DNA of 64,000 nucleotides from a virus: IMG/VR virus record IMGVR_UViG_3300020204_000007, positions 1 to 64,000 of that record; one strand, 5' to 3'. Shown piece by piece: positions 1 to 9,287 of this stretch (position 1 is its first letter; each line of letters starts with the position of its first letter). The notes under the pieces were generated by a model. It saw only the letters and a program-made list of their open reading frames with translations, ran no database searches and was not told where the DNA came from. The position numbers and the translations under genes were made by a program.

Positions 1-330
1 GCTAGCCGCACTTGCTGTTAATCCATTTTTAGCAGTCTTTTGACCACCTTTGCTACCTAAACTACCACCTGCTGGTGTATGTCCAGTTACACCACCATAG
101 TTAGCAGTGCCATTGGTGTCAGCACCTCTAGGATAAACACCTCTAAAGTCTGGTAATGTAAAAGTTGTAGAGCCGTCACCAGTACCATAGGTCGTGCTTA
201 TAGCTGTAAATAATGCTGAATATGTAGTGCGACTTATTGCAGAACCATTGCATAATAACCAGCCTTCTGGCGCAGTTGATCCAGCAAATGGCAGCACAAC
301 TCCTGATGGACAAAAACCTACATAACTCAT
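1..330 (-). CDS. Tail-collar domain protein (3' part outside window)
   Basis: Partial gene: the ATG is at 328-330 and the frame runs off the left edge after 110 codons. The N-terminus reads MSYVGFCPSG, then a phage tail-collar signature: P-x-G-W-L-L-C-N-G near residues 21-28, a TTYGTGDGSTTFTLPDFRG block and a PRGAD-TNGTANYGG stretch. Such domains form the receptor-proximal tip of short tail fibres in many myoviruses. The start overlaps the stop of the upstream fibre gene by one base (TAATG), so the two are probably translationally coupled. It is a close paralogue of the complete protein at 2753-3391; about 170 bases are nearly identical at DNA level. The family call is firm; the exact role (adhesin tip or assembly cap) is inferred. 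Confidence 0.85.
   Translation of the reverse strand, partial: MSYVGFCPSGVVLPFAGSTAPEGWLLCNGSAISRTTYSALFTAISTTYGTGDGSTTFTLPDFRGVYPRGADTNGTANYGGVTGHTPAGGSLGSKGGQKTAKNGLTASAAS
20..190. repeat. Near-identical direct repeat, copy 1 (copy 2 at 3084-3254)
   Basis: Bases 20-190 match 3084-3254 at an offset of 3064 with about six or seven mismatches over 171 bases. Both copies lie in the same part of two tail-collar genes (the GDGSTTF to GGQKTAKNG segment). The high nucleotide identity, including synonymous positions, suggests recent duplication or ongoing recombination between the two tip genes. Confidence 0.85.
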
Positions 331-2606
331 TAGAAAATCTCCCAAGATGTTCCATTGCTTAAAATATGCAATGAAGCATTTTGATAAAGCGTAGCAATTA
401 ATTGACCATCAATTGTTTCTGATGCATCGCCATCAATAGTCAATATTTGCCCAGCATTTAATCTGCTTTTAATAACATACATTTTACCAGACACGGAAGC
501 GGCTGGTGGCAACGTTACTGTATAACCAGAAGCTCCGGTTGCAGACACATAATAATCATTACTTGTAATTGTATATGCGCTAGTAATTGCTCTATAATTT
601 GCTACTACATTACTGCTGTTAACAGTTAACGGAAGAGTGGCTCCAACTAATGGAACATTCAAGCCAAACGTAATGTTTGATGACACAAAACCAGAAATAC
701 TGGGAAATGTTATTTGAATTAAACCTGCCGAGGTAATATCTAGAGAAAAACCGCTTGGCGGTGTATCGCCAACAGTGTCGTAAGATTTATCCCAACTTGT
801 TCCAGAACCTAATTTAGAAAATTGTACAGAAATATAAAACCGATAATCTGTTGCACCATCAATATAAACCCAGCCAGATAACGAACCTGCAGTATACGCA
901 GAAACATCTTGAACTGTAGTGATTGAGTTATTAGTTAAATTTATTTGAGAGTAAACATTAGAACCACCAACAGCAGAACCGCGCATATTATAAAAATTAA
1001 ATGCAGAGGCTGTTCTGGCTATACCAACTGGTTTAGAAATCTGTCCGACAATTGTAGGAGGATTAAGAGTTAATTTACCAGCCGTTATTGCTGATAAAAA
1101 ATAAACTTCGCCAGGTGTTAACGAACCACCACCTTCAATTAAATTTGCACCAACTGAAGAGACTTCGCCAGATAAAAGAATATAAAAAGAATTTGTATCT
1201 ACAATGCTTGCAATTAAACCAGCTACTTCGGCTGTTGCTTCAAGATCAGACCTAGCAAATGCATATGTAGAGCCATTAAGATATAATGGTCTACCGACAT
1301 CTACAGATGTAAAACCATGAGAAGCCTGTGTGATTAAATTGATTGTGCTGTTTGCAGAAACAGTGATCCAGCTTAAAACTCCACTCCCATTTGTCGTCAG
1401 TAATTGACCATTTGTTCCGGCTGAATCAGGAAGAGTAAAAATAACATCAGAAGTAACTGCATCTGGTGCTTTTAAAGCAATTGAATTAGTGCCGTTTGCT
1501 GCTAATTCTCTTAATTGAAGGATGCCAGTTTGTCCTGCAGACGTTCCTATTGGTCCAAGAACTAAAGAAGTTTGAACAATGCCAGGAAATCTATAAAGAT
1601 GATTTATAGTACCAAGAACAAATTGATTGCTAATTGTAGCAGTAGCGGCATTACTAGAACTGTCTGTACCAATACACACAGTCCCACTTACACCTGTAGA
1701 ACTTACTTTAATACCAGCATTTTTACCAATTGCAATATTATTATATGATGCCGCGTCTGTATAAGAATCTGCAAGTTCGCCAATTAAAATATGATTTGCG
1801 CCTTGAGCATAAAAACCAGCACCGCTACCAATAGCAATAGAAGCGGCAACTGCCGCGTATGAATAAAATGTATTTCGTCCTATTGCGACGTTTGATCCAG
1901 TCGTAGAAATTAATCTACCAGAGCCAGAACCGATCAAAGTATTTGAAGTACCAGAGGTGATATTTAATCCAGCAGCATAACCAAGTACAGTATTTTCATT
2001 GCCAGAAGTTATTAATGATCCAGCTTGGACGCCAACGCCTGTATTTGATGTGCCAGTCATCAAAAGACTATAAGAATCAACTTCAAAAGTTGACCCTGTT
2101 GTTGGATGATCTAAACCGCCTCCAACTTTTTTTTCATTACCGGCTGGATCTTTTGTGTAAAGTTTATTATCGGATTTTGCATATAGACGCAAAGTGCTAG
2201 AGCTTGGAGCGGAGGGAGAAATAATGTGCGGATAATCAGTGTAAGAGCTACTTAGTAGCCCTAAAATTCCAGGAGCATTTATAACCCAAAAACCTGCAAT
2301 TGCATTCCATGTGAATTCAATCCACATTTCATTTGCATCTAATAAAAGACTTTCATTCGTTGCAAGATTATTAATTTTTTGGCCAATAGCAGGAATTACT
2401 GTTACGTTATTAGTTCCAAATGTACCTTTGGCGTCTGTAATTCGTATAGAAAACCCATCTATTCCTGTAGGAAGATTAACTGTAATTCCATCAGCAGTGG
2501 TGTCGAGAATATAATGCCGTCTATTTTCTACAGTAATTGGCCCAGATGATGCATATAAAGATGCAAACCCAGGAACTTGAACTGTTTTAATAGACCATAA
2601 AGCCAT
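330..2606 (-). CDS. Tail fibre protein, 758 aa, modular
   Basis: Long Ser/Thr/Gly/Asn-rich fibre with no enzymatic motif. Residues about 22-112 form a module also found in the 614-residue fibre at 3391-5235 (shared pattern K-I-x-N-L-A-x-N-E-S-L). Residues about 180-330 carry repeated N-T-x-x-G and I-A-I-G units of the kind that build trimeric beta-prism or YadA-like stalks. Near residue 400 there is the common fibre motif G-T-N-G-Q-L-L-T-T-N-G-S-G-V-L-S-W. The last ~95 residues form a cap module (LPPAASVSGKMYVIKS to SNGTSWEIF) that recurs in two other fibres here. The start follows AAGGG. It lies in the minus-strand tail operon and overlaps the next gene by one base. Structural role is confident; position in the virion is not. 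Confidence 0.85.
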   Translation of the reverse strand: MALWSIKTVQVPGFASLYASSGPITVENRRHYILDTTADGITVNLPTGIDGFSIRITDAKGTFGTNNVTVIPAIGQKINNLATNESLLLDANEMWIEFTWNAIAGFWVINAPGILGLLSSSYTDYPHIISPSAPSSSTLRLYAKSDNKLYTKDPAGNEKKVGGGLDHPTTGSTFEVDSYSLLMTGTSNTGVGVQAGSLITSGNENTVLGYAAGLNITSGTSNTLIGSGSGRLISTTGSNVAIGRNTFYSYAAVAASIAIGSGAGFYAQGANHILIGELADSYTDAASYNNIAIGKNAGIKVSSTGVSGTVCIGTDSSSNAATATISNQFVLGTINHLYRFPGIVQTSLVLGPIGTSAGQTGILQLRELAANGTNSIALKAPDAVTSDVIFTLPDSAGTNGQLLTTNGSGVLSWITVSANSTINLITQASHGFTSVDVGRPLYLNGSTYAFARSDLEATAEVAGLIASIVDTNSFYILLSGEVSSVGANLIEGGGSLTPGEVYFLSAITAGKLTLNPPTIVGQISKPVGIARTASAFNFYNMRGSAVGGSNVYSQINLTNNSITTVQDVSAYTAGSLSGWVYIDGATDYRFYISVQFSKLGSGTSWDKSYDTVGDTPPSGFSLDITSAGLIQITFPSISGFVSSNITFGLNVPLVGATLPLTVNSSNVVANYRAITSAYTITSNDYYVSATGASGYTVTLPPAASVSGKMYVIKSRLNAGQILTIDGDASETIDGQLIATLYQNASLHILSNGTSWEIF

Positions 2607-2645
2607 TGTGTAAACCCTTACTGATCAATAATTAGAGTGCCGCAT

Positions 2646-2653
2646 TTATTATA
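2646..2653 (-). promoter_or_regulatory. Candidate late-type promoter box TATAATAA
   Basis: On the minus strand TATAATAA lies about 39 bases upstream of the fibre start at 2606, inside one of the few real gaps (2607-2752) in the tail operon. No -35 element is visible, as in T4 late promoters (TATAAATA). The same box precedes other structural genes (52903, 57034). The sequence is AT-rich, so chance occurrence is possible. Confidence 0.3.
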
Positions 2654-2752
2654 TTTTGTTTAATCGTATAAAATGGAAAATGAACCGATGTATCTTTAGT
2701 AAAGATCATACTAGTCTCGCTATTAAATTGTTAATTAAAGATAGTAGTTTTT

Positions 2753-3391
2753 TCATAGTTTGATAATATAATTCACTGTTAGAAATGCTGGTGTTGTTTC
2801 GGTATCGCCTGCACCGATTGTTACTCCATGGGAGTGGTCTATAGAACCAGAAGTATGTACAGAAATGCCAGTACCGCTTCCTCTAACAAGTCCACTTGCT
2901 GCAATACCAAAACGATCTGAAAACGTGCCAGGAATGAATGAAGTGCCACCACCTGTTGCTGAAATCGGAGTTCCTCCAGCCCAGCCATTAGTATTATCGT
3001 AACTATGATTATGGCCATGGCCGGGATCACTAATTCCATGTCCATGTGTTGTATTTGCACTCATGCCTGCAGAACTGCCGCTCAATCCATTTTTAGCAGT
3101 CTTTTGCCCGCCTTTACCACCTAAACTACCACCTGCTGGTGTATGTCCAGTTACTCCACCATAGTTAGCAGTGCCATTGGTGCCAGCACCTCTAGGATAA
3201 ACACCTCTAAAGTCTGGTAATGTAAAAGTTGTAGAGCCGTCACCAGTACCATAGGTTGTTGACAAAACTGCAAATAAACGAGCATATGTTGATCGACTAA
3301 TTGTTGAACCATCACATAATAACCAACCATCTGGTGCAACAGAGCCGCCAAAAGTTAATATAGTCCCCGTTGGAAATGGAATATATGCCAT
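2753..3391 (-). CDS. Tail-collar domain protein, 212 aa
   Basis: Complete short-fibre tip protein. Residues about 5-75 are the collar domain (P-D-G-W-L-L-C-D-G, TTYGTGDGSTTFTLPDFRG). A glycine/histidine-rich middle follows with H-G-H-G, G-H-G-H-N-H and D-H-S-H clusters, which in gp12/gp37-type tips bind metal along the trimer axis. It ends in the usual closing strand (FLTVNYIIKL). Its start overlaps the end of the 614-residue fibre at 3391 (TGATG), indicating coupled translation. It is paralogous to the partial gene at the left edge. Two collar proteins in one tail operon suggest alternative or stacked tips, which is inference. Confidence 0.88.
   Translation of the reverse strand: MAYIPFPTGTILTFGGSVAPDGWLLCDGSTISRSTYARLFAVLSTTYGTGDGSTTFTLPDFRGVYPRGAGTNGTANYGGVTGHTPAGGSLGGKGGQKTAKNGLSGSSAGMSANTTHGHGISDPGHGHNHSYDNTNGWAGGTPISATGGGTSFIPGTFSDRFGIAASGLVRGSGTGISVHTSGSIDHSHGVTIGAGDTETTPAFLTVNYIIKL
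3084..3254. repeat. Near-identical direct repeat, copy 2 (copy 1 at 20-190)
   Basis: Second copy of the 171-base repeat described at 20-190, within the collar gene 2753-3391. Mismatches are scattered single substitutions and no indel was seen, which fits coding constraint after a recent duplication. Confidence 0.85.
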
Positions 3392-5235
3392 CAGAAGATA
3401 CTCCAGTCAGAAGTGCCGCGCCAAACAAGTTTGATGGACTCATAGTTAGATGTTAACGGCCAAGTTGAAGCGCCGTCAATAGTTACACCTGCTCCAGGGT
3501 TTATCGTTACAATTCCCGCAGATGCGATTCGTTTAATATAAAGAGTAAATCCAGCATCATTTGCCGTCAATGTTGGAAGCGTTAATGTGATTACAGCCGT
3601 AGCAATTACAAAGTGATTTGATTTTGTTAATAATGTATTTGCAGAATATGCGTTATAAACGCCTTTAAAGCCACCATTTAAATCTAATAATGCTTGCGGT
3701 GACGTAGTGTTTAGTCCTAAATTACCAGATTCATCTATTGTTGCTCTAATAATATTATTAGTTTCAAACTGAAATTTATAATTGTCATTCGTACCAATAA
3801 TTAAATTTGTATTTAACGCGTTACCAGTATGAGCAATTACTCCGACAGGAGATGTACCGTAAGCTAAAGAGCCTGTGACAACCCAAGATGTAGAAGTTGT
3901 ATCCCATGCTAATTGAATCCATGAACCGTTAATGTCCATAATTAATGATTCGTTAACAGCTAAATTGTCAATCTTTTCGCCTGCGGCGGGGGTGATTATA
4001 AAATTATTCAATCCCCATTTTTCTTTTACGTCATTAAATTGAATTGTTGCGTTTGCAAATCCAGCGGGTAAAGTCGCTGTAACTCCAGAAACAGTTGTAT
4101 CCACAAAATATTTTGTGTTATTAGCAGCAGCAAAAGAAGCATTTTGGTATATGCTATTAGCATAAGTACTGAGAGTAGACCAATTTGTACCATCAGAATA
4201 GTATAAAAGGCCACTTGAATATTTAATAGCTCCAGCGCCAGCTACGGAAGCTGTAGATGTAACGTTTCCTAATCGTAGACCACCGGAAATTGCAAGGCTG
4301 ACAAGATTAGAAGTACTGAGTGATAAAATTCCAGTAAATGTTTGATTGCCATCTAATGTTGCAATTGTAGATGAACGATCTGGAACTGTTAAGGTTCTAG
4401 ATGTAGATAACGCTGTATAATCTATAGCAAATACTTCGTTTGCAGAATTTTTAAAATTTAAAATATTTGTAGTTGCATACAATCTTGTATAATTTACTGA
4501 TGGAGAAGATGGTGCAGAAGACTCTTGTAATAAATCAAAATAAGAAGTTCCTGCAACTCCAGTACCTTTTACTGTTAAAAAAGTAAATGCACCAGAACTT
4601 GCTGTTGTTGCACCAATTGATGAAGAATCGATTGTTTTATTAGTTAAGGCTTCAGAACCAGCTAATGTAGCTAGAGTACCAGAAGTTGGTAATGTAATGC
4701 TAGTAACGCCTGTAGTAGTTAACGTAATGTTATTACTACCGTAAGTAAAAGTACCTGCGTTATTGACTCCAGTACCACCTCTTGAAGAAGCTAGCTGAGC
4801 TTCACTAGCAATTGTATTTATCCCACTCCAATAGGCAACATGGTTTGCCGTACCAGTACCAACCGTTAGGGTTCCGCTCAAATTTGGTATTGTTAATGTT
4901 CTGGAAGTATTTGTTGTAATTCCAGATAGTTCAAAATATAATTTTTTAGTATTATCTAAATTATCAACAAAATAAACAGAATCATCAACTAAAGCGGTAT
5001 TAGTTATACTTCCGCCAACACCTGTTAATAGCGCGGGAGCCCAGCTAGAAACCGATGCTGCGTATTTTACATATAAAATTCCATTAGATCTTAAATATAA
5101 TGAACCGGTTGGTGATGTTAAAGAAAGAGTTGTTGGATCTGCAGATCCAGTTTCAATATAGGCAGCTTCGCCAAGTTTTATCTTGGATTTAAGGGCTTTT
5201 AAATAATCGCCATTAAATATAATAGCGCTGCTCAT
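3391..5235 (-). CDS. Tail fibre protein, 614 aa, modular
   Basis: Fibre protein sharing two modules with its downstream neighbour (330-2606): an internal block around residues 365-455 (Y-F-V-D-T-T ... K-I-D-N-L-A-V-N-E-S-L-I) and a C-terminal cap (T-L-T-L-P ... I-D-G-A-S-T-W ... SDWSIF). Residues about 135-200 contain the motif 'SRGGTGVNNAGTFTYGSNN' followed by 'TSGTLATLAGSEALTNKTID', a very common phage fibre pattern (A-L-T-N-K-T-I-D). No signal peptide or membrane segment is present. The 111-base gap upstream (5236-5346) holds inverted repeats (TTCTGGC/GCCAGAA), so transcription may be adjusted here. Function as a tail fibre is well supported; its partner is unknown. Confidence 0.85.
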   Translation of the reverse strand: MSSAIIFNGDYLKALKSKIKLGEAAYIETGSADPTTLSLTSPTGSLYLRSNGILYVKYAASVSSWAPALLTGVGGSITNTALVDDSVYFVDNLDNTKKLYFELSGITTNTSRTLTIPNLSGTLTVGTGTANHVAYWSGINTIASEAQLASSRGGTGVNNAGTFTYGSNNITLTTTGVTSITLPTSGTLATLAGSEALTNKTIDSSSIGATTASSGAFTFLTVKGTGVAGTSYFDLLQESSAPSSPSVNYTRLYATTNILNFKNSANEVFAIDYTALSTSRTLTVPDRSSTIATLDGNQTFTGILSLSTSNLVSLAISGGLRLGNVTSTASVAGAGAIKYSSGLLYYSDGTNWSTLSTYANSIYQNASFAAANNTKYFVDTTVSGVTATLPAGFANATIQFNDVKEKWGLNNFIITPAAGEKIDNLAVNESLIMDINGSWIQLAWDTTSTSWVVTGSLAYGTSPVGVIAHTGNALNTNLIIGTNDNYKFQFETNNIIRATIDESGNLGLNTTSPQALLDLNGGFKGVYNAYSANTLLTKSNHFVIATAVITLTLPTLTANDAGFTLYIKRIASAGIVTINPGAGVTIDGASTWPLTSNYESIKLVWRGTSDWSIF

Positions 5236-5346
5236 GAGTAATTACTTTCGTTATTTCTGGCAAGAAATTACGTTTGAGCATATAACTGCTGGCCAGAATC
5301 ATTAAGTGGCTTATGCCAGTGACCGCAATTAAATTGTATCACAATA

Positions 5347-5724
5347 TCAGTTGAAGAAGTTAATAATTAATTCACTGTTTGCGCCAGGAACAATTGACTC
5401 TGGGCGATAACAAATCCTAGTAGAGGCATCAATTTGGATAACACCATAACCGCCACCACCAGGAATAATTCTAAATAAAACAATCTCTGATCCCGAAGAG
5501 CCAGTTCCTAATAATTCTACTTCACCGCTTGAGCTGAAAACTTCGACCATTGTAACTTTAGCTTCGGAAGAATTAAATAATTCTAACCAAGAAGAAGTGC
5601 TGACTGTTACTGATGTTGGTGAATTAATATCTTTATATAATTGAGCCGAACCGCCTCCTTGATGTACAAGACGAATTGATGCAAATGCTTTCTTTTTGCC
5701 GCGCTCAGTACCTGAATATGCCAT
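5347..5724 (-). CDS. Small tail-module protein, 125 aa, unknown
   Basis: The start was placed at 5724 (MAYSGTERGKKKAF) because AAGGAAT lies just upstream; a longer frame back to 5805 would run into the neighbouring fibre gene. The product is a small beta-rich protein (strands such as VTMVEVFSSSGEVELLG and SEIVLFRIIPGGGGYGVIQID) ending in NSELIINFFN. I do not recognise the family. Its place between two long fibre genes suggests a fibre tip, cap or adaptor, which is inference from position only. Confidence 0.7.
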   Translation of the reverse strand: MAYSGTERGKKKAFASIRLVHQGGGSAQLYKDINSPTSVTVSTSSWLELFNSSEAKVTMVEVFSSSGEVELLGTGSSGSEIVLFRIIPGGGGYGVIQIDASTRICYRPESIVPGANSELIINFFN

Positions 5725-5740
5725 TTTTATAATTCCTTTA

Positions 5741-8700
5741 TTAAATAATATACCAACGATTATTGCCATCACTTTGTAATGTAACGGATTCTCCATCGCG
5801 TTCAATTAATAATGGCATGTTAATTGAATTAAATTCAACATATTCATTTAATGCGGGAGTTATTTGAATAGTGCGATTAGCCGCAGAGGCATTATTGCCA
5901 ATATCTTTAATAACTAAAAGACGTTTAGTAACTGCAGAAGGGAGAGTAATAACGCAACCAGAAGACATAGAATCAACATTAATTATTACATCTGTTGGTT
6001 GAATGGTATAAGCAGAAACACCGATTGAAACAGAATTTACCGAAACTGCGCCTAATAATTTAATTTGAGAAGATGTTAATTGCATTACTGGTGTAGAAGA
6101 TCCGCTTCCTACGTTTGCATATGTTTCTACGCCAAATTCTAATTGAGAAGTAAATTCAATTTTATTTGAACTTGCTCCAGATCTAACCGCAATTGAATGA
6201 GAATCAGATGTATTTCTTAATCTAATTGAATCTGCACCCGCGCTTGCGATATCTAAAATATAGTCGCCAGAATTTTGGCCAATATATAATTGGCTGTTGG
6301 TATTATTCCAAAATAAATTATTATTATTTTGAGCAATTTCATAGGCGGAGTTAATAAAAGTAATTGAACCAGGAGTTAAATTTTGCAAAATAATTTTATT
6401 TGAATAAACATTTTGCCATGGTGTGCTAATTTCGCCTAAATCAAAAGTACTAGAGGCAGGAACCAAATTAGAAATAAATCTACCTTGAGCATTGATAGTA
6501 GCTGAGGCAGAAAGTCCTAAAACAATAATTCCATTTAATTGTGCATTAGATTCAACAAATAAATTTTTAGTATAAGTTGATTGCCAATATAAAAAATTTG
6601 ATCCTAAGTTATAATTTTCTGTAATTGCTGGAACAAAATCAGAATTAATTTGTCCGTTAAATTCTGAAAGAGAGTTTACTGTTAATGTATTTGTTGTATT
6701 TACACCAATAGTTGCGTCTTCATAGACAGTTAATTCATTTAAAAAACCATTCCATGGTTTTAAAATAGATCCCAAAGGTGTATTTGCAATTTCTGGCAAA
6801 ACTGCATCAGATACAATTACCAACCCATCACTACTGGCTTTTAATTCTGCATCCGCACCTAAATTTGTTAATTTGAAATAATTTGCGTAATTTGTTGGTG
6901 AATATAACATCCAACCGTTTCTATCGGGAGACAGGAGTATTTTTGCTACTGAAGAAGGATTTGTAGATGTACCCGCCGCAACTTCATCAAATGATGAATT
7001 ATTTACATTTTCGTTTTGAACCTCAAAATATAAATCTTCAGAAAGGGCAGTAACTATAAATTGGCCATTCATTTGGCTATAAAAAAATCCATCAATAAAA
7101 ACCGTAGAACCGATTTTAATATTTCCGGTATCGGCCGCAAAATATCTAACAGTGTTTCCAGATTGCCATGTTGGATCAGAAATTGCTAAAAATATTGCGT
7201 TAGCTTCTTCAACAATTAACCCGCTATTTTGCGCAGTATTATTTAAACCACCAACGTTCAATGTAAAAGTTTTATCGGAAACAAAAGACTCAATCGACTG
7301 AGTTGTTGAAACAGTACCATTAATGTTGATAATGTCAGATGGACCACCAATATTAATCGTAGTTTTGCCAGAACCTGTCCCGATATTAATTGTTTTTGTT
7401 AAAGAACCAGTACCAAGATTTACAAATTCTGTCTCGGCATTAATACCAATATTTAATTGTTTTTCAGTATTTGCTGATTCAACAGATCCTTCAATTCCAG
7501 CAACTGATTTTACTTTTAATCCATAACCAGAAGGTTGATCAAATTGCGCTAAATCTGCAAAAGTTGATGTGCCGTTTACATTAAAATTACTTGATAATAT
7601 TGAAGTATTGGCATAATTAATTCCAATTCGTCCTAGTGTATCAATTAATACACCATTATTTAAACCAGTAGAAATGACTAAATTTACAGAATCAGAACTA
7701 TTTAAATTTGCAATATTACTATTAAAATATAAAGAAACTTTTTGATCGTCAATTGTATCGTTTCGAACAACAACGCCGAAAGGTCCTAAGTTAATTGTTT
7801 TCCATCTATAATCAAACGTTCCCAAATGATAGAAATTATCAATAGATGGATTAAGAGGAGAAGTAAAACCTGCGTTGATCGTCACCGTATCAGATGGATT
7901 ATCACCAAGGATTGTATTTCCATCTACTTGTAAATCAGAACCTAGCCATAATGATTTCCATCTATTACTTAAAGATCCTAAATTATGAATATTATCTGTA
8001 AATGGCGTTAATTCTGAAGAAATAAAAGCATTTACTGTTAAAGAATCACCAGATGAATCACCAAGGATTGTATTTCCATCTACTTGTAAATCAGAACCTA
8101 GCCATAATGATTTCCATCTATTACTTAAAGATCCTAAATCAAATAAATTAGAAACTGAAGGAACAAATGAACTTGCACCTCTAGCATTAAAAACAACAGT
8201 ATCGCTGGATGAATCACCAAGGATTGTATTTCCATCTACTTGTAAATCAGAACCTAGCCATAATGATTTCCATCTATTACTTAAAGATCCTAAATTATGA
8301 ATATTATCTGTAAATGGCGTTAATTCTGAAGAAATAAAAGCATTTACTGTTAAAGAATCTGAATTAGAATTTCCTAAAATTGTATTATTATCAACTTGCA
8401 AATCACCTGTAAATAATCCATTTACAGAAGTTAATTTTGCACTGAGCCAAAGATTTTGCCATCTTAATAAATCTTGCCCTAAACTAAAAGAATCATTTAC
8501 AGAAGGGTCAAAATTACTTGCAATTCTAGCAGTAAAAACTGCTGTATCACTTGTGTGATTACCGACAAATAAAGATTGATCAATAATTAAAGAACCATTT
8601 GTCTGTAATGTATTGATATTAGAGCGATATAAATTTACATCGGTAGAAAATAATCCTCCGCTTCCCCATTCTATTTTTCCGTCTCTGTTAATAGAAAATA

Positions 8701-8896
8701 AAACATTAGCTTCACCTTCTATTCGACTTTCATAAACAAGGGAATCGGTAGCAAGCTGAGAAGAAATTAATGAATTAACAGTAGTTTGTCCAATTACTCT
8801 GAGCGTAGAATCAAAATTAACCGCACCACCAACATCCAAATAAAGAGGACTAGATGGCGGTATTTTTCCTATTCCAACTCGCGAAACAATATGCAT
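5741..8896 (-). CDS. Long tail fibre protein, 1051 aa, with 52-residue repeats
   Basis: The N-terminus (MHIVSRVGIGKIPPSS...LDVGG..NFDS) matches that of the 513-residue fibre at 9527-11068, pointing to a common baseplate or fibre attachment module. Residues about 175-345 hold at least three 52-residue repeats built around N-R-W-K-S-L-W-L-G-S-D-L-Q-V-D-G-N-T-I-L-G-D, with weaker copies before and after (ratios of W-Q-N-L-W-L, Y-W-Q-S-T-Y). Similar 'YWxxxYxxxL' repeats are common in stalks of proximal long fibres. Residues about 490-530 carry a G-T-G-S/T-I-N-I-G beta-prism pattern. The C-terminal ~90 residues are the shared cap (VITLPSAVTK ... NNRWYII). It is among the largest fibre proteins in the window and is probably the long fibre shaft. 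Confidence 0.88.
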   Translation of the reverse strand: MHIVSRVGIGKIPPSSPLYLDVGGAVNFDSTLRVIGQTTVNSLISSQLATDSLVYESRIEGEANVLFSINRDGKIEWGSGGLFSTDVNLYRSNINTLQTNGSLIIDQSLFVGNHTSDTAVFTARIASNFDPSVNDSFSLGQDLLRWQNLWLSAKLTSVNGLFTGDLQVDNNTILGNSNSDSLTVNAFISSELTPFTDNIHNLGSLSNRWKSLWLGSDLQVDGNTILGDSSSDTVVFNARGASSFVPSVSNLFDLGSLSNRWKSLWLGSDLQVDGNTILGDSSGDSLTVNAFISSELTPFTDNIHNLGSLSNRWKSLWLGSDLQVDGNTILGDNPSDTVTINAGFTSPLNPSIDNFYHLGTFDYRWKTINLGPFGVVVRNDTIDDQKVSLYFNSNIANLNSSDSVNLVISTGLNNGVLIDTLGRIGINYANTSILSSNFNVNGTSTFADLAQFDQPSGYGLKVKSVAGIEGSVESANTEKQLNIGINAETEFVNLGTGSLTKTINIGTGSGKTTINIGGPSDIININGTVSTTQSIESFVSDKTFTLNVGGLNNTAQNSGLIVEEANAIFLAISDPTWQSGNTVRYFAADTGNIKIGSTVFIDGFFYSQMNGQFIVTALSEDLYFEVQNENVNNSSFDEVAAGTSTNPSSVAKILLSPDRNGWMLYSPTNYANYFKLTNLGADAELKASSDGLVIVSDAVLPEIANTPLGSILKPWNGFLNELTVYEDATIGVNTTNTLTVNSLSEFNGQINSDFVPAITENYNLGSNFLYWQSTYTKNLFVESNAQLNGIIVLGLSASATINAQGRFISNLVPASSTFDLGEISTPWQNVYSNKIILQNLTPGSITFINSAYEIAQNNNNLFWNNTNSQLYIGQNSGDYILDIASAGADSIRLRNTSDSHSIAVRSGASSNKIEFTSQLEFGVETYANVGSGSSTPVMQLTSSQIKLLGAVSVNSVSIGVSAYTIQPTDVIINVDSMSSGCVITLPSAVTKRLLVIKDIGNNASAANRTIQITPALNEYVEFNSINMPLLIERDGESVTLQSDGNNRWYII
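7901..8361. repeat. Three in-frame 156-bp repeats in fibre gene
   Basis: The string ATCACCAAGG begins at 7901, 8057 and 8213, giving an exact 156-base (52-codon) period. The first ~80 bases of each unit are identical. Units 1 and 3 also share their downstream parts almost perfectly (offset 312), whereas unit 2 differs there. This pattern fits duplication of a two-unit block or gene conversion, and it allows shaft length to vary in steps of 52 residues. Confidence 0.9.
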
Positions 8897-8916
8897 AATT
8901 ATGCCTACTTAAAAAT

Positions 8917-9267
8917 TCAATTTTTTATAGAAGAACTTTGCTGTTCAATATCAAGAGAAGAAGATTTTTCTGGTTTTTTTGGATCTTCTAAAATCAATGC
9001 TGGTTTTATTCGAGATACTTGTTCTTCAGAATTATCAGAAGGCGCTGAAATTTTGCGTTCTTCTAATCTTTCCATTGGTCTGATGTACGAACTAGCGTTT
9101 TTTCTATTTTCCTCAATATATTTAACAACAGCTTCTGCGACATCGTCATCAATTTCTACTTCTGTATCTTCGGAAACAAAAGTAGGCATTTGAGTAATGG
9201 TATTCATTAAATGACGACCGCGACGATCATACATGTGATCCATTGGTTTCAGTTTAATTTTTGCCAT
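8917..9267 (-). CDS. Hypothetical protein, 116 aa, in tail operon
   Basis: Charged, hydrophilic protein starting MAKIKLKPMDHMYDRRGRH behind a clear GGAGAG site. The middle holds an acidic patch (EDTEVEIDDDVAEAVVKYIEENRK) and the C-terminal half looks disordered. No enzymatic motif or membrane segment is visible and I do not recognise the family. It sits between the 1051-residue fibre and an 80-residue gene, so a fibre-assembly or chaperone role is possible; this is inferred only from position. Confidence 0.75.
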   Translation of the reverse strand: MAKIKLKPMDHMYDRRGRHLMNTITQMPTFVSEDTEVEIDDDVAEAVVKYIEENRKNASSYIRPMERLEERKISAPSDNSEEQVSRIKPALILEDPKKPEKSSSLDIEQQSSSIKN

Positions 9268-9287
9268 TTTATCTCTCCAAAAATGAT

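Noticed and set aside
7901-8361. CRISPR-like or intergenic repeat array
   Set aside because: The repeats are in frame within a fibre gene, have coding periodicity (52 codons) and no spacer structure.
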